A stretch of 55,714 nt of DNA from the NCBI GenBank assembly GCA_015179045.1, contig WHUZ01000168.1:1-55714 (forward strand), read 5' to 3'. Below, piece after piece: positions 22,375 through 35,325 of this stretch. Under the pieces are notes generated by a model. The model did not search any database and was not told the origin of the DNA. It saw only the letters and a program-made list of their open reading frames with translations. Each line of letters opens with the position of its first letter. The stretch's first letter is position 1. The position numbers were made by a program, and so were the translations under genes. This stretch comes from Kalaharituber pfeilii (lineage: Eukaryota > Ascomycota > Pezizomycetes > Pezizales > Pezizaceae).

Positions 22375-22603
22375 TAGATACTATACTTACATTATTTACT
22401 TAGTATAGTGGCGAATATACTTAGTTAGTAGCTTCTGTGATAGTTGTTCTCGCTGGGCACGAGAACATGTGATAGTTAGTGTCGAGGCTTCTACTAGTAG
22501 ATGGTGGTTATCATATGATCTGCGCGGTGGTTAATGTAGTTAACTACCGGTGTGTGTGCTGTTTACCTGACCTTGGCAAACTGGGGCCTGTTTAGACGTC
22601 CCC

Positions 22604-24306
22604 TTCCTTCCCCCTGCCGCCCTTCGTGCTCGTGATGGGACGCCGTTAGTGTTCAGCACCGTACTCCGTACTAGGTTTTCAAAATTAAATTGAACCTGTT
22701 CTTCCCCTGAACGACGTTAAAAAAGTTACGAAAGCCCTCAAACAGTCCCGCTTAAAAAATTCCATCCAAAAGTGAACGTTCTCCTCATATACAAAAAAAA
22801 TAAGAAAAATTGTGCAGACGTGATGAATGGTACCCTAATGGGTTCTAAGTAGCCATAAACTAGCGGTGTCCCCGCCTCCCGGCCATGGGGGGGTGATGCC
22901 CATCAGGCCGTATCATAGACAGAGACACTTACCCCACTCGCTTCGCTCGGTGGTCGATACTAGTCTCGTGACCAGACTTAGGTCGATACATTGTGAGGGG
23001 GACTCTGCACCAAGGCATGCTTTGCACGTGATTGTCCCGAGGAGCCAATGATATTTTCTTTCGTGATGACGGTGGTGTGCTATGTTCTTGGCCCTTCCAC
23101 CCGTAGATAAAATAGATATGCTGAACTCGTCATCGTTTAGCTATCTTCGAGTCAGATACCTCCACTATGATAGGACCCCCCCACTGACTAACACAGGGCA
23201 TGCTACTCTATGTGGGTATTCATATGGGCCTACCTAGTTCAATGATCTTCCAGATAGCAAATACATCTAAGTAAGCTAGCATGCCAAGATCGCGCAGCTC
23301 ACCTTTTTTTCCCCTCTTTTTGATGAGACCAGCTCTTTTCTTTGCCGTTCAGAGCAGTCATGCACGATGGGAAATGATATTCCTTCAGGCACAGTTTCAA
23401 CCGCCCTTTTTGAACGGTTCAAAATGCTCAAATTTTTTTTTTCAACGGAGAGCGCCCAAGATCAAACCATTTAAAACGGTGTCCAAAATGAGCTGGAGGC
23501 CACTTTTGCATGCCCTGGTCAATTTAGACGTATATAGGTTTGCTGCATGTAAATAAGACTGCGGAGCCTTCGTTCGAGATGGTTCATTGTGATGCGGGCA
23601 GACACTCCTTCGCTTTTGGATGAATTTTTCAAGCAGTGAGCTCAGACTTGGGGACCGTGCAAAAAATTCTGAAACGCCGTTCGGAAACTTCAGACTTGAG
23701 TATCCTGATTGGTTCTACATGCTCATGCATACTCTGAATGTACGACAAAAAGTACAGAAATACAACACAGGTCTACGGGCGAACCATATAAGGTACGGGG
23801 CGCTCTCCAAATCTTCCCTTCTCCAATCTCGAGCCCATTATATTGACGTCTGCTCGATGAACTACCTCTTAACCCACACCATAGTCAACTTGAAGCCCGA
23901 CCCCACCCCTCTTCCAAACCCCTTCCGCTCCCCCTCGACCTGCTCCCCCTCCGCCACCCCTCCTTCGCCCCAGAAATTGAACAAGAGAATATCACATCTG
24001 CCCCCCGCAAGAATACACAAAAAGAAACCCAAAAAAAAGTCAAAAAAAACATCAAGAATAAAAACTACATCAAGGCAGAAAGTAATGGTATGCTCTCAAA
24101 ATAAGACACAATCATCACATCATATCATCACATCGTCAAAGGATATCAAAGACTCCCCAAATTAACAACACAAAATCAAATCCCCCCACGTTAGTGAGCC
24201 AAAACTAAAAAGTACTATACTTGTAATTTTTCAGCACAAAACATAAACAAAAACGGAAGTCACTTGGTCTCCCCTCCCCGTTTTCCTCCACGTACTGGCT
24301 CTCACT
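22604..24306. other. Stretch without a recognised gene
   Basis: A palindromic CCACTCGCTTCGCTCGGTGG lies at 22934-22953. A 181-codon plus-strand frame at 23620-24165 is Pro/Lys/Ser-rich low-complexity sequence towards its end and is not convincing as a gene. The end of the transcription-factor gene lies at 24307. Confidence 0.4.
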
Positions 24307-27300
24307 TCAACTCCCGTCCCATGAATCCAGCACCGGGGCGTCTTGAAACATCTCCCCTTCCACCCCCACCAATAGCCCCGCAGTCCCCTGCACCATATCC
24401 TCATCTATCCCCATTTCCGCAACATCCCCCTCAAGCGCCCCCTCCTCTTCAATAAACCTCATCATCTCCTCCTCTGTGATTATACCCCCTGCTCCCACGA
24501 ACTCCGCCGCCCAACCCTCTGGTCTAGGGAACCTAAACACCTCTCTAGAGGCCGCTTTGATCTGCTGTAGCACGCACCCTGCAATTCCCCAGACGTCCTC
24601 GAGAGTCTTAAGAGCACCAATTCCTAACCGGATGCGCTCTTTGGCCAGGTATCCTTCGTCACCGCTTAGCAGCCATGAACAAGCACTTAAGTGAACTATC
24701 GTGGCTAGCGTTAAAACACACGTGAAGAACGGAGAGTGCTTGATCAGCGGCGTCGGAAGTGTCACCAGTTTTGATATAGCATTCGCGGCATACACAGCTT
24801 TTGAGGTGTGGAACACAACGGGATGATGCGACGAAGTATATCCCGTTGTGGGTGTGCACGTCGTCTCGTCAGACACGAGTGAAACAACCAGGTGTGATCG
24901 AGGTCGGTGTAGGTAGATGCTTGTCGCATACACAATCATGTGCGCCTGGAACAGCATTTCGTCAACTTTGCGGTCTTTACCAACCAGCTCCTTCTTTTCG
25001 TCCGGTAGGTGCAAAGCCCAGTTGACAAGACTTGCATCAGCAGCATCTGCGCGAGGGTCGTCCGGGTCGTTGTTGTGCCCACAAGCGAGGACTTGCCCTA
25101 ATATCCGGATTGCCTCGACACGGTACGCGTATGACGAGAATTCGAGAGCCTCGTCAGAGAATGTTCTGTCGTCAAACTCCTGCAGTGACCTCGGTGGGGG
25201 TATTTTCTAGACACACTAGTCAGCAATATGTACCTGTGATCATTAGGCAAAATGAGACAAACCCCATTGTTGTATTCCGCCTCCTCACAGGGTAACGGAA
25301 CCGAACACTCCACCATCCACAACCTAAACCCGTCCACTGTTTGATGCACCCCCGCCAATATACCATCCAGGAAATACAACTCCCACCACGTACGCCGCCA
25401 ACTTTCTTGCATGACTCGCTCCACCGGATCTGTCGTATTCCTCTTCGCGTCCAACCCATCATCCACGCTACCACTGTCATTATCTGTCATTAGCACATCA
25501 TCCGGTATCCTCTCTCCCCCGAAATATGCGAACTCTTCACGGTTCATGCCTATCTCCAGCGCAATTTCTATTGCCGCATCCTTCACCTGCCCACTCTTCT
25601 CCTGTTCGTTGGCGGCATGTAGTCCAATGGCGAATAACAACATTGCCTGCACAGTGTAACCATTTCGTGCCGCATTCTGTCGAAAGAGGGTATATTCCGC
25701 TGCGTCACGAAACGAGTTCCGTGGGGCAGTCGGTGCAAAGAAACTCCCTATATACCGTACTACAGGCATAAGATGTGTCAGTTTCGCCGCATTCGTCTTG
25801 ACCAGATAAGCCGGCGGGAGCATGAATGGGTGTGACGAGTGAAAGTAGGCATAGTACAGTTGGATCAAGCTGGCCATTGGGGCATGGGGAACATGTTCAT
25901 GCTGGCCCTGAAAAGTTGTCGAATTTTTGTGGTAATTCCGTAGGGTTTCTAGCGGGTTCGAATATAACGATGGTGATCGCTGCTTTGTGACTGCGGCATA
26001 GTGACTAGGTAATCGGGGAACACCTTTTAAACGTTTCACACGGTAAGGACGATAGTTAGGACGATTTCCAAGAGCCCACGACCAACGTGCCATGATGAAT
26101 ATAAATAAAAAAAATAAAAAAAAATAAAAATAGGTAAAAAAATATAAGAAACAAAAGCGCAAGAAACTTTTTGACTTCAGCAATAAAAGCAAATGGGTAT
26201 CCAAAACTCCTGTCCAATGCACCCGAGACCAAACACCGTCGTTGTATAGGAAGAAGGGAGATGAAGAGAGATAAACTGGGAGTCGGTCAAATAACCCCCT
26301 AAACGCCTTTAACCAAGCTCAAAGATTTGTGATGGTGTCATTCAGTAACTTTCGGGCTTGGTCATTAGCCGGGGACAGCGCGCCTTACGGTATATATACC
26401 CCACGTCGCTTCACCGTTCGGATTCGGCATGCCAAGGCACGTCGTCACGTATTTGCTGTCAGGGACTCGTTCATTTCTTTTTCCATTGCGTGCATTTTTT
26501 ATTTTATTCTTTCCTCTGCAATCGCGAATGTTGCGTGTGAAAAAACCCGATGGGGCAGCCGGATTCGCCTGGCATTGCCGACAATGACGGCGACCATGGT
26601 AGATTGCGTTCGGGTGTGATTTGATCGTCCTTAATTTCGAAGTTTTGCGGAGTGCATGAGCCGCCGCTGCCGAAGAAGCATTGCAGGGGTTGTCGTGTTA
26701 GGTGGGCAGAGGCACCAAGTAAAGCTAACGACCACGAGCGAAAAAGCCATGATCCTATTCATTCGTGCGCGGTGGTCCTGGTTGAAAGAAAATTTGGAGA
26801 TGAAGTGGACAATAATTTATTTTTTCCTTTTGGCAGGCGCCTGTCAAACGCCAGCCCTGAGGCACACCGGAAACAAACACGCCAGGGATATCGGTCATTG
26901 CTGATTTTCGCCGTTGCCGCAACTAATCGCCATTGCAACGTAGTACGTTAAAAAGTAAGCATCTATCCAGGCCGCCCAACCCTGCAAACCAGTTCCGGCG
27001 TTTTCCGCAGGGCCAATGTTCACGCCATCCTCTTTTAATTGAGAGCGAGAACGGAAGAAAATCAAAATTTTTGAATATTGGTATCAGCGTGAGCCATCGC
27101 TGCAAGCAGCACATATCACGCAATTTCAACACCTTATGCGGACAACACGGCAACGGACGACCGTGTATGATCATTTCCAGTATTGGTCAGGGCTTCTCTC
27201 TTTGCTGGGAGTGAACGTTTGTTGCTGCCCGTTTGCTACTGCAGGTGTGGTGAGAACGCAATTGTTGTTAGGTAATTGTGCATCATCGGCGAATAGCAAC

Positions 27301-29181
27301 AGCTCGGAATAGGGAAGCAAAGTCGTAACACCAATCCAACAGCCAAAAGGGAACCCAGGACGCTCGCGCATCACACTTGATGAATGCATTAGAGCTTAGA
27401 AGAATAATTGCAACAGGGCACCCTTCCCTGTGCCCTTTTGCTATTAAAATGACCATCTATCGCTCTTTACCACTAGTTTCCAGTAAGCCGTTTGTCCAAA
27501 TGCGATCAAAAAAAATCAAGTGCAAAGGGAACTCATACTTGCAGTCATTGAAGGGGCCTGAGCCTTTGAACGAGAACAACCTGGGTCCCACATAGAGTGT
27601 GCACTGGTACCACTTTCCTGTTGATCGGCGACAAAACTCCCCACATCAGGCCCGTTCCACGTGCACCCAAGCACCCAACCGTTGGCTCTTCTTAACGACA
27701 GCCACATCTGTACTTCACAACCTGGTCTAGGCAAGAAAACTTTTGTCGCGTGCTTTTCAATTCGATAAATTTTTTTCTTTTTGTCGGCGGCGCAAGGTAC
27801 AAATGCCTTAACAGTTTTTCCGGTCCAGCTCGTTGGAATGAACATTGCAGGTGTTGTGGCCAAATAACTGGTTCGATGTTCCTCTTGGTGCGCGAAGAAA
27901 AGGGAGTAGAAAATTATGAGGTAATAGCTCCCCGAATGTCAATCGATCGTCGCTGATTACTAGTAGATGGACGGCGAGGGGAAAGGCCAACAGAAGCAGG
28001 CAGGAGCTCTGTTGCAGGGGTATTGGTTTTTTCGCAAAGCAAAAGAAAAAGTCTTAACAGGCGCCTCCAAAGGTCCAAAAAGACGGAGCTCCATCTCAAC
28101 TTCTCTCTCCTCTGTCTCCAATTTCGATGTCCCATATCTTGATCGAAAGAAAAGTAACGAAATGAGAAAGGAGCAACAGAAAAAGAAATCATTACGATAA
28201 AGGGAAGAAAATATTACAAAATGGCAATTGCCACCCACAAATGCGATCCCAAATTTTCCATACCGAAGAATCTCCCTCCATTTGAAGGTATGCACGTGGC
28301 GTGGTGATACTGTGGCTACTGCCAAAATGGTAGTGAAGGAGAGAAGCGCCCGCTCTGCTTGTCTGAAACGGGAACAAGCGAGTCGAGATATCTCACTCAC
28401 AAAGCACCACAAAAATAAATAAAACAACTGATGGGACGCTTGCGAAAAAGGTAGAAATGAAATATTTTCTGTACTCACCAACATATCCCCCTTCATTTCC
28501 ACTTTCCCCCCTCTCATACGCGCTCGTTTCAGTGCCGCTTGTCATACCTTCCGACATAGTCGTCGAACCTTTCCGCTTGCGACCCTTCCATCCTCGCCGA
28601 CTTTTCACATACAAGCAGGTTCGCCTTTCTGCCCTGCACCTCCCACATGTTGGCACACCAGCATCACACTTTAGATGCCGATGCCGGCATTCAGTGCATG
28701 CCAACGAGACTGGCGGTGTTGACGATGGAGCACGCCGATACGCCGCCGCTGAAGAGTTCTGAGCAACGGTCGGAGGTGCACCATTGGTGGTGTTATTGTT
28801 TGCCACTCCATTGCTTGCTGCTGGGCTTATGGTGTATTCTGGCGAGTGCATGCTCTGAGTGGTTGCTATCGGGCCCTGCGGCGATACAGAACCCTGCTCA
28901 TACAGCGTCGGCGACACAAATCGTTGTCCATGATTCATATACGGTGGAATAAAGGTGGTATTTGATGCTGCCGACGAGTATCCAACTTCCACATCCGTTG
29001 CACTTGAATAGTCCACACTTCCCCGCTTAATCCGACCCATACTTCCGCCAAATCTAAACCGCACACTGCTAGCTCGGGATGAAACTGGGGTATCCGAAGA
29101 TGAGTCGCCGGTGTCAACTGTCCAGGGTGAAGAAGTGAGCAATGCCGGCAGCTCAGGTTTTGCTTGTGAATGTGTTGCCAT
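24307..29181 (-). CDS. Zn2Cys6 transcription factor with fungal-specific regulatory domain, split by a 2.5 kb intron
   Basis: Exon 1 (29181-28479) encodes MATHSQAK.. and a binuclear zinc cluster with Cys162, 165, 172, 179, 182 and 189 (spacing 2-6-6-2-6), then YVKSRRGWKGRKRKG. It ends at a GTGAGT donor. Exon 2 starts near 25990 (after TATGCCGCAG) or 26023 (after TTTAAAAG); both keep frame. It runs to 25263 with LIQLYYAYFHSSHPFMLPP, ESWRRTWWELYFLDG and LWMVECSVPLPC, typical of the fungal_trans domain. A 56 bp intron (25207-25262, GTTTGT..TCTAG) precedes exon 3 (25206-24307), with FDDRTFSDEALEFSSYAYRV and AHMIVYATSIYLHRPRS. Together about 776 residues, the usual domain order and linker length of this family. 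It is a nuclear DNA-binding regulator; the target pathway is not evident from its neighbours. Without splicing, exon 1 would stop after 28 more codons and give a DNA-binding domain alone. Two separate genes remain a possibility. Confidence 0.75.
25991..28478 (-). other. Unusually long putative intron of the transcription factor
   Basis: This is about 2.49 kb between a good GTGAGT donor and phase-compatible acceptors, against 51-74 bp for most other introns in the window. Composition is balanced, not AT-decayed. No transposon ends, direct duplications or conserved protein were recognised. A TATATATACC box at 26391-26400 is readable on the plus strand. It may hold an insertion too old to recognise, an alternative promoter for the C-terminal half, or a non-coding transcript. 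Confidence 0.5.
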
Positions 29182-32100
29182 AGGATGCCGTACCTTTCTC
29201 AGCACTTACCCCGCGGCCAATAAACCGAGACTTCCCGCACGATACAGCACCAGGAGATCAGAAACCAGCCTATTACCCAAAATTCTAGCAGAGAAAACAG
29301 AAAGACGATCACTATCAACCCAAAGAGAGATGGTTACTAATTTAGTGAGGGTAATTTGCAATGCCGAAAGATGTTGATTGGTAATTACTAGTAATGATGG
29401 AATTGATGTTGCAAATATCCAGGAAACCCCCAAGAAACAAAGCCGAGGTGGAAAGATCAAGTCCGTGGTGGAGTGGAATTGCAGTTCTCGAGATGTGTAT
29501 CAATGAAACACCAACAAAACCTGCGGAGAGAACGTTCCTTTCCTAGGACCAAATCACAGTCGCTAAAGCCTATCTCCAACGTTTTCGGAAACTGGGGTGA
29601 AGAATGGGATGAGAACGTAGAAGAACAACCTGCGTTGAATGTATAATGGACGGAAAAGGAAAAGCTAGGTAGACTAGGGGTAGGCAAAAGGCGCTAGAAT
29701 GGCTTAACAGGCCGGGATTTCCAATGCGTGGCAGTGAGTTTAAGTTTCTGTGTGGCCGCTGATAAAGTCTTTGATGCAGTATCAGCTCGTGAGCGATTGT
29801 TGAACTGAAATCCAAGGAGCACCAAGTTGACTAAGTTCGGTTAAGTCTAATCGTGACCACACTGACGCCGGTAATTGACGGGATGATGAAGATAACGGTG
29901 CACAGTTTAGATATTTATCTGCGAGATAGAGCGATACCACGGTTTTTCTAGAACGCTGAAGTGGAAGTAAGTAAATGAATTGGATTTTGTGAATATACCC
30001 TTCATAAGACTCTTCGTGCATGCAATTTCGCATCCTTCTGTCTGAATACCTTCTTGGCTCGTGCGCAGTCAAATTTTCTGCACAATGAGCTATTGGGGTG
30101 CACCTTGATCGGGGACAGAATGTGCGAGGGATATGCTTGTCAGGCAGGATGGAACGCGGGAGAATCAGAGATGGGAGATTGGGATTGACGAACAATCGAC
30201 TAGATGGCTTGACGGAACCCGCTGTAGCTTCAGCCAGGGATGTCACCTTGTACCGGGAGGAAATGAGGGGTGATGAGGGGCGATGAGGGTAGAGAACAAG
30301 GGTAGCAAGCTTATTTCCAGGAGCAACAAAGTCCTGTTTCCAAAAGCCACCTCCTTCGCAAAGCGATAAAGTAACATACCTATTACTTATGATTACTTAT
30401 TTCCCCTTTGGTTTTTGTTTCTATCTGTCTTGTCGCACCGCGTGTGCGATCTCGTTCTTGGTGTGAGAGATTAAGCAAGTGGGAGTGCGCAAAAAAAAGG
30501 GCGACTGTATGTGATAGCAGGATGGATGTGAATGCACCGATGCAGGGCACACGGTGCAGCAGCGCAAGCCTGACGGGTAGATGAAGTGCACCTGAGCGGA
30601 TGAGAAGGGGAAACAGAAGAGAGACGCAGAAGTTATGGTTACAATGCAGCGGTGTGTGTGGGGCCGGGGTGGGGGTTTGCAGGGTGGGGGAGTGAAAGAT
30701 CGGGGATAGCACGGGGGTGAACCTGCAGCCGGTCTCCTTCGGCACCTTTAGAACTGCCGGTTCGTCTTGAGATCGCTTTCGCTGTTAGAATCTGTCCAAG
30801 TCTTCTCTATACGCTTTCCCGTTTCTCTGGACGTGAATGTGTCTCCGTGACCTCTTCAAGAAAGAACGCTTCTTGCTCTTCTTTCTCCGCCGCACTTTCT
30901 CCGCCTTTGTCGGTTGCCTCGTATTTCACCTGCGGCTTTCCCTTTCGTTTCTGTCCTTTATTTTCACGGTCCTGTTCGTCTACCTAGCTCTTCCGAAGCC
31001 TATGGTGAGCGGCAAGGCACTTTCTGTCCTGCCTACAATTGCAAATACTAGCCAGGTCACCGACCACCAAGTAGGTATCTGCGCAAGCGCGCGCAACTGG
31101 GATGGTAATGCTCTTTTTTTCGCACCACAGGCTGTCAAATACAAACACGAAAAAAAGGCAAATACAGCACGACAGTTTTATTCAATTCTTCCGTAGTTGG
31201 GCTTCTGCCGTTGACTGCTTGCCTGCGATTCCGATAACTCTTTTTTTCTTACGCAAGAGGCGTTTTCCCCCCCCGCGTGGCAGTTCCCGCTCCGTCGGGA
31301 TCTCAGACTCTTTCTGAACCTGCCTTTTGTTATATGCTATTAAGGGTTTAAAGCGCACTAGAGGGAAGCTGAGTCACAGTGCAGCAAGTAATAGCTGCAA
31401 TGCTGTACTCGTCGTTAAGCAATCGCAACAAGTGGACAAGAAAAATTTTGTTCGGGGCGGGGAAGACTGATGATAACTTGTGATACAGAAATTGCGATTA
31501 ATTATCGGTGGACAATTATGCGGCTAGTGAGTGTAACGTAGCTCAGCTGTGGCACTGTATTTTTTATTGGACTAGCTTTGGCGGCAGTTATCTGTATGAA
31601 CTAGCATTAATCAGAATTTTGGACAAGGACCCAAGCGGACGGTGGTGAGCTCGTCAGAGAAATTGGAGAAAAAGACTGGGTTGAGAATCGATATGCTGCT
31701 TGCTAGCGGTGCGATCAGCTGTCTATAGGGAAAGGTACTATCAGCTTGACGAGGGTGTGCTATTTGTGTGTCGGGAGGGGTGTGCGGTAGCCGCGTGGAC
31801 TTGTTTCAATGGTTGCGTGTGGTAAGAACGATGGGGTATCAGTCTAAGCAGGATATCAAGGGAAAAACAGGTGAAATATTTAAAATCAGAGCACTAAAAA
31901 CAAGATTGGAAAAGATAAGGAGGATAAATTGGTTCTCGACTGATTTCTCGGATATTTTTATGAGAATAGTGTCAGTGCAGGCGCAATGCAGTGTATCTTG
32001 CAATGGCTGAGATGGCGTCAAAACATAAATCTCAATATTTCTCCAATTGACAAACTGTAGTTGAAACTTAGCGTGACCGTCAATCAAGCCCTTTGCTGTA

Positions 32101-35100
32101 GGAAGAACGTATTTGATGCCAGGCCTAGATTCCTGCTCGCTGGATCCTGTACTCTAGTGTCGCTCAATAGATACGTAAGAAATTAAGCACAGGTTGTTTC
32201 TCCGAATCTGTTTGCCTCAGGTAAAAAGAACTTGAAAGCTCGAGGAATGAAGGATAGCACGTCGCAGGCGGCGGGGGGCTTCCCCAGTGGGGATTACTTG
32301 GGGTATGCACAACTCCAGCACCGTTGTGTCGGTCGGAGCAGATTGACGGGCTCTGGGACGAGGCTAGGTCGGAATAGTCTGGTGGTCGTAGGCGCACTTT
32401 TTTTTTTATTTTTTTGGTTGGTTCGTCCCGCTTACCTGGCTCGCTGCGTCCCTTGCCGACGGATATCGATGGACACACTTGTGTGCGTGGTTGCCTGCTT
32501 GCTCTGTGCGTGCGTGCCTTTTCCTTCCAGAAGCTGTGAGTTTGTATGTGGTCGCCGATTCACAGTCGCCGGGGAACAGAGAGGGCAGGCGTCAGGAGTA
32601 CGCTGTGAACTAATATTACGGAGAATGGCTGCGCGGGGAGAACATACAGCGTCAACAGTGCAGGGATCCATCGTCGGGGTGGGGTCCCGCCCAAGGACGG
32701 CAGGCAACCAGGCGGCGCTAACGGCCACCCCGGGCGACGCAGGAGGGACAGACAGCAGCACATAAGCACCAATCGAGTGTGCTGCCGGCGGAGCGCAATA
32801 TCGTATCAGCGCCAGCCTCGCGTGGCTGCTCCCGACGCCCGCAGCTTGTATCGTGAGCTTGCGATCGCAATATTCTATTAAAAATTAGAACACCTTGCAG
32901 CTTCTTCCGGACATCGTGCTGCTATCCAGTAGCCTTTGCGGGGCCAGGGGGCGCCACGGCAGAACAGCGCTGAAGCACAAGTATATAATCATGTATCTTG
33001 ATGTCGGATTGTGCCATTGTTTGTTCTGGCTTCCTTTCGCGAACATGCCAGTTCTTTATGCGCCTCCCGAAACCGCAAGTGTCCTTTCCCGAACAGTGCT
33101 TCTCACCAGATTGCAGCAAACGCAATGCAACGTCTAATACACAGAGCAAGAAATGGTCTACAACACATGAGCAATTGCAGCCGATGTACAGTGAAAGATT
33201 CAAAAGCACCTGCCAATTGCCTGGCGTTGGCGAGACAGCAAAATAACAGCGTTGGATCAATGATTGAAGAGCAACTGCGGACAGCGATGGAATTGTAGAC
33301 GGAGAAAAAGAGACAGGATTGGGTGAGGCGCTGCACACTGGTGATAGTCTGGTTGGTGGTGGGGTAGCTACTACTGAGTAGCAGTGATGATCAATCGATG
33401 AAGAGATTCCATTGCGCCCTCCAGGGTTTCACCGATGGTATTTTGCAGCCGGCACTTTGAAGCCCCTGAACTCGGCATGCCCCCTTCATTCAACCAGGCT
33501 ACCCTTCACCGAAACACAGCCGTATTATTGCATCCCACCAACGCATCCTCGATGCTCGCGCTGACAGGATCGATTCGAAAGCACTCCACTCATTTCCATT
33601 CGCCGACGGAGAGAGAGTCACTGGCGGATTTGTCTCCGTTCCGCACAAGCTGTTATTTCAGTGCAATTGCAGTGCAAAACATAAAGAACCCTGCCATTGA
33701 AAGGATTCACAGGCCGACAAGCGTACAGCTACCAGCCAGGACCACCTGTGAATTAGAGAAAAGGCATCCTCCAGTCAAAATTACAGCCTCAACTTTCCTA
33801 CAACTAGGACAACACTAGCGTAGTGACTCGCGTGGGCAATGAATAGCACCACTACCGGCCCCAACAGTAGTGAAGCTATGGTTATCCAATGTCCCACCAT
33901 ACAGAATTTGTTCTATTCACGCGGAATACAATTCGACAAATTATATGCACTGAAGCGAATGCAGTAATCAGTGCACCATCCCACCCAGCGCGGAGCCTGC
34001 AGTTCGACATCATCACCCCGCTCGGTCACCATGCACAAATTGCCAACGAGGCTCTGAATCCGCAACTGTTGACTGAAATTGAAACTGTTGACTCTGTGAA
34101 TTTCCGGAAGAACTCCGTCCAGTTTCCATCCAGTTCAACCTCGTCAAGGTAGGTAACCAATCGGCGAGAATCCCCAGCTAGCCACCCTCCTTGAGGGTTA
34201 CTTGATATTGTAGGATTGAAGACCGAATTACCTCTGTATACGTTCACTTTCTCGCTGTTCACCTATTTGTTGGGTACTGTAGTATCAGGCATTTGCATCC
34301 TCTAGCCATGACACGCTATGCTGCGCGGCAAAGGCTCACCGAAGGTGCCCAGGAATCATCTCAATCCCAGCCTCATGTATGCCTGTCATTTCTGATCAAT
34401 CCCTAAATGGAAGAAGATATCACGCGCTGGGAAGGTGGAGAAATCGGATGTGAGATGAGCTGGGCGAAGAAATCACGAGGTACTTACAGGGTTGATTACC
34501 CCCACACTTTATCAAGATCAGTCCCATCAAAATTTTGAAACCAACCATGACCTAAGCGGCTTTTGATCTGTTTTTCACTCTTTAGCCCCCATATTCTCTC
34601 CCCACTCTTATCGTTACTTCAAAATCTAATCATCCAAAATTGAAAGGCTCAGTGAGCCGTTTCTATTGTCTTGTTGACGAAAGATCTGGTATTTGAAAGT
34701 GATCAGCGAACATTATCATCACGTGGGGCATCGAGTAGTATTCCTACAGTACTGCTTAGGATCTAGGATAATTCTCCGCCTATGTGCTCCGCTGTAAAAA
34801 TCTGTCAACCATTTTCAATACTGAAATCTGCTCTCATTATGTGTGAAATTGAAAAATTGGAGCAAGTACAGAATCTCCGAAAGATGTTCTCGTACCCAGT
34901 CCGAAAGGCACAAGAGGCTGCGAAAAGTGCCTGAGGAAAGTTAGTTAGTTTGCCAAGTCCAGTTCTGTGTCTCAAAGATCATGTAGTGCAGGGCTGCTTC
35001 CCTGGAGTGCCGACATGGCTTCGGAGGGCGAAACGTTGTACAGTGTGATCGATGCAATCCGTTTGAACTCCAACGCAGCATGCAAGCCCTGTAAGAAACT

Positions 35101-35142
35101 CCGGAAAAAGTCAAAGATATGATATGAAGTGGGAGGGGAACT
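29182..35142. other. Six-kilobase stretch without a recognised gene
   Basis: The part next to 29182 is the 5' flank and probable leader of the transcription factor, with many short upstream frames. No conserved protein motif, intron-exon structure or element end could be recognised to 35142. The plus-strand frame at 32232-32765 (177 codons) has an atypical, low-order composition and is judged spurious. Composition is not AT-rich, so this is not simple RIP-decayed repeat; non-coding transcripts or fast-evolving genes cannot be excluded. Confidence 0.4.
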
Positions 35143-35325
35143 CTACCCCGCAGATGTAGCCCCCAATCTGGCTCTGAGCTCTTGCTGCATTTGGGATTTC
35201 CTCTCGTAGTTTTCCTTTAGTCTCATGCCAAGACCCTTTTTCCTTCTCCAGCTTACAGACTTCTCAATCTGCTTAGTAATACCGACCATCTCATTAATGA
35301 TCACCTCGGTCTAGCCCTTCGCGCA
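35143..35325 (-). pseudogene. Coding-like remnant, family unknown
   Basis: About 55 codons on the minus strand read as a charged helix (ITKQIEKS, KKGLGMRLKENYERKSQMQQ, ELRARLG) and end at a TAG (35143). A stop lies just upstream, so there is no start of its own. It looks like the end of a decayed gene rather than random sequence, but no family was recognised. Confidence 0.2.

Larger units (their letters stand above)
20805..22603. mobile_element. hAT-like inverted-repeat element, host of a nested insertion
   Basis: The left end GGGGACGTCTAAA, then GGCCCCAGTTTGCCAAG and CAGGTAAA, is matched in inverted form at 22561-22603. Flanking 8-mers TTGCTTCC (20797-20804) and TTCCTTCC (22604-22611) differ at one position, consistent with an 8-bp target duplication of hAT type. 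The inner TIRs also share TTAACCACCG blocks. Net of the nested element at 21517-22374 it is about 940 bp, too short for a hAT transposase, so non-autonomous. The only coding-like part is at 21033-21190. Confidence 0.65.

Noticed and set aside
23620..24165. A 181-codon plus-strand frame
   Set aside because: The C-terminal half is low-complexity Pro, Lys and Ser from C- and A-rich DNA. No family features, promoter or introns.
32232..32765. A 177-codon plus-strand frame with a hydrophobic stretch
   Set aside because: The hydrophobic part comes from a T tract, the rest is Arg/Gly/Ser-rich without motifs, and an equally long frame is open on the other strand.
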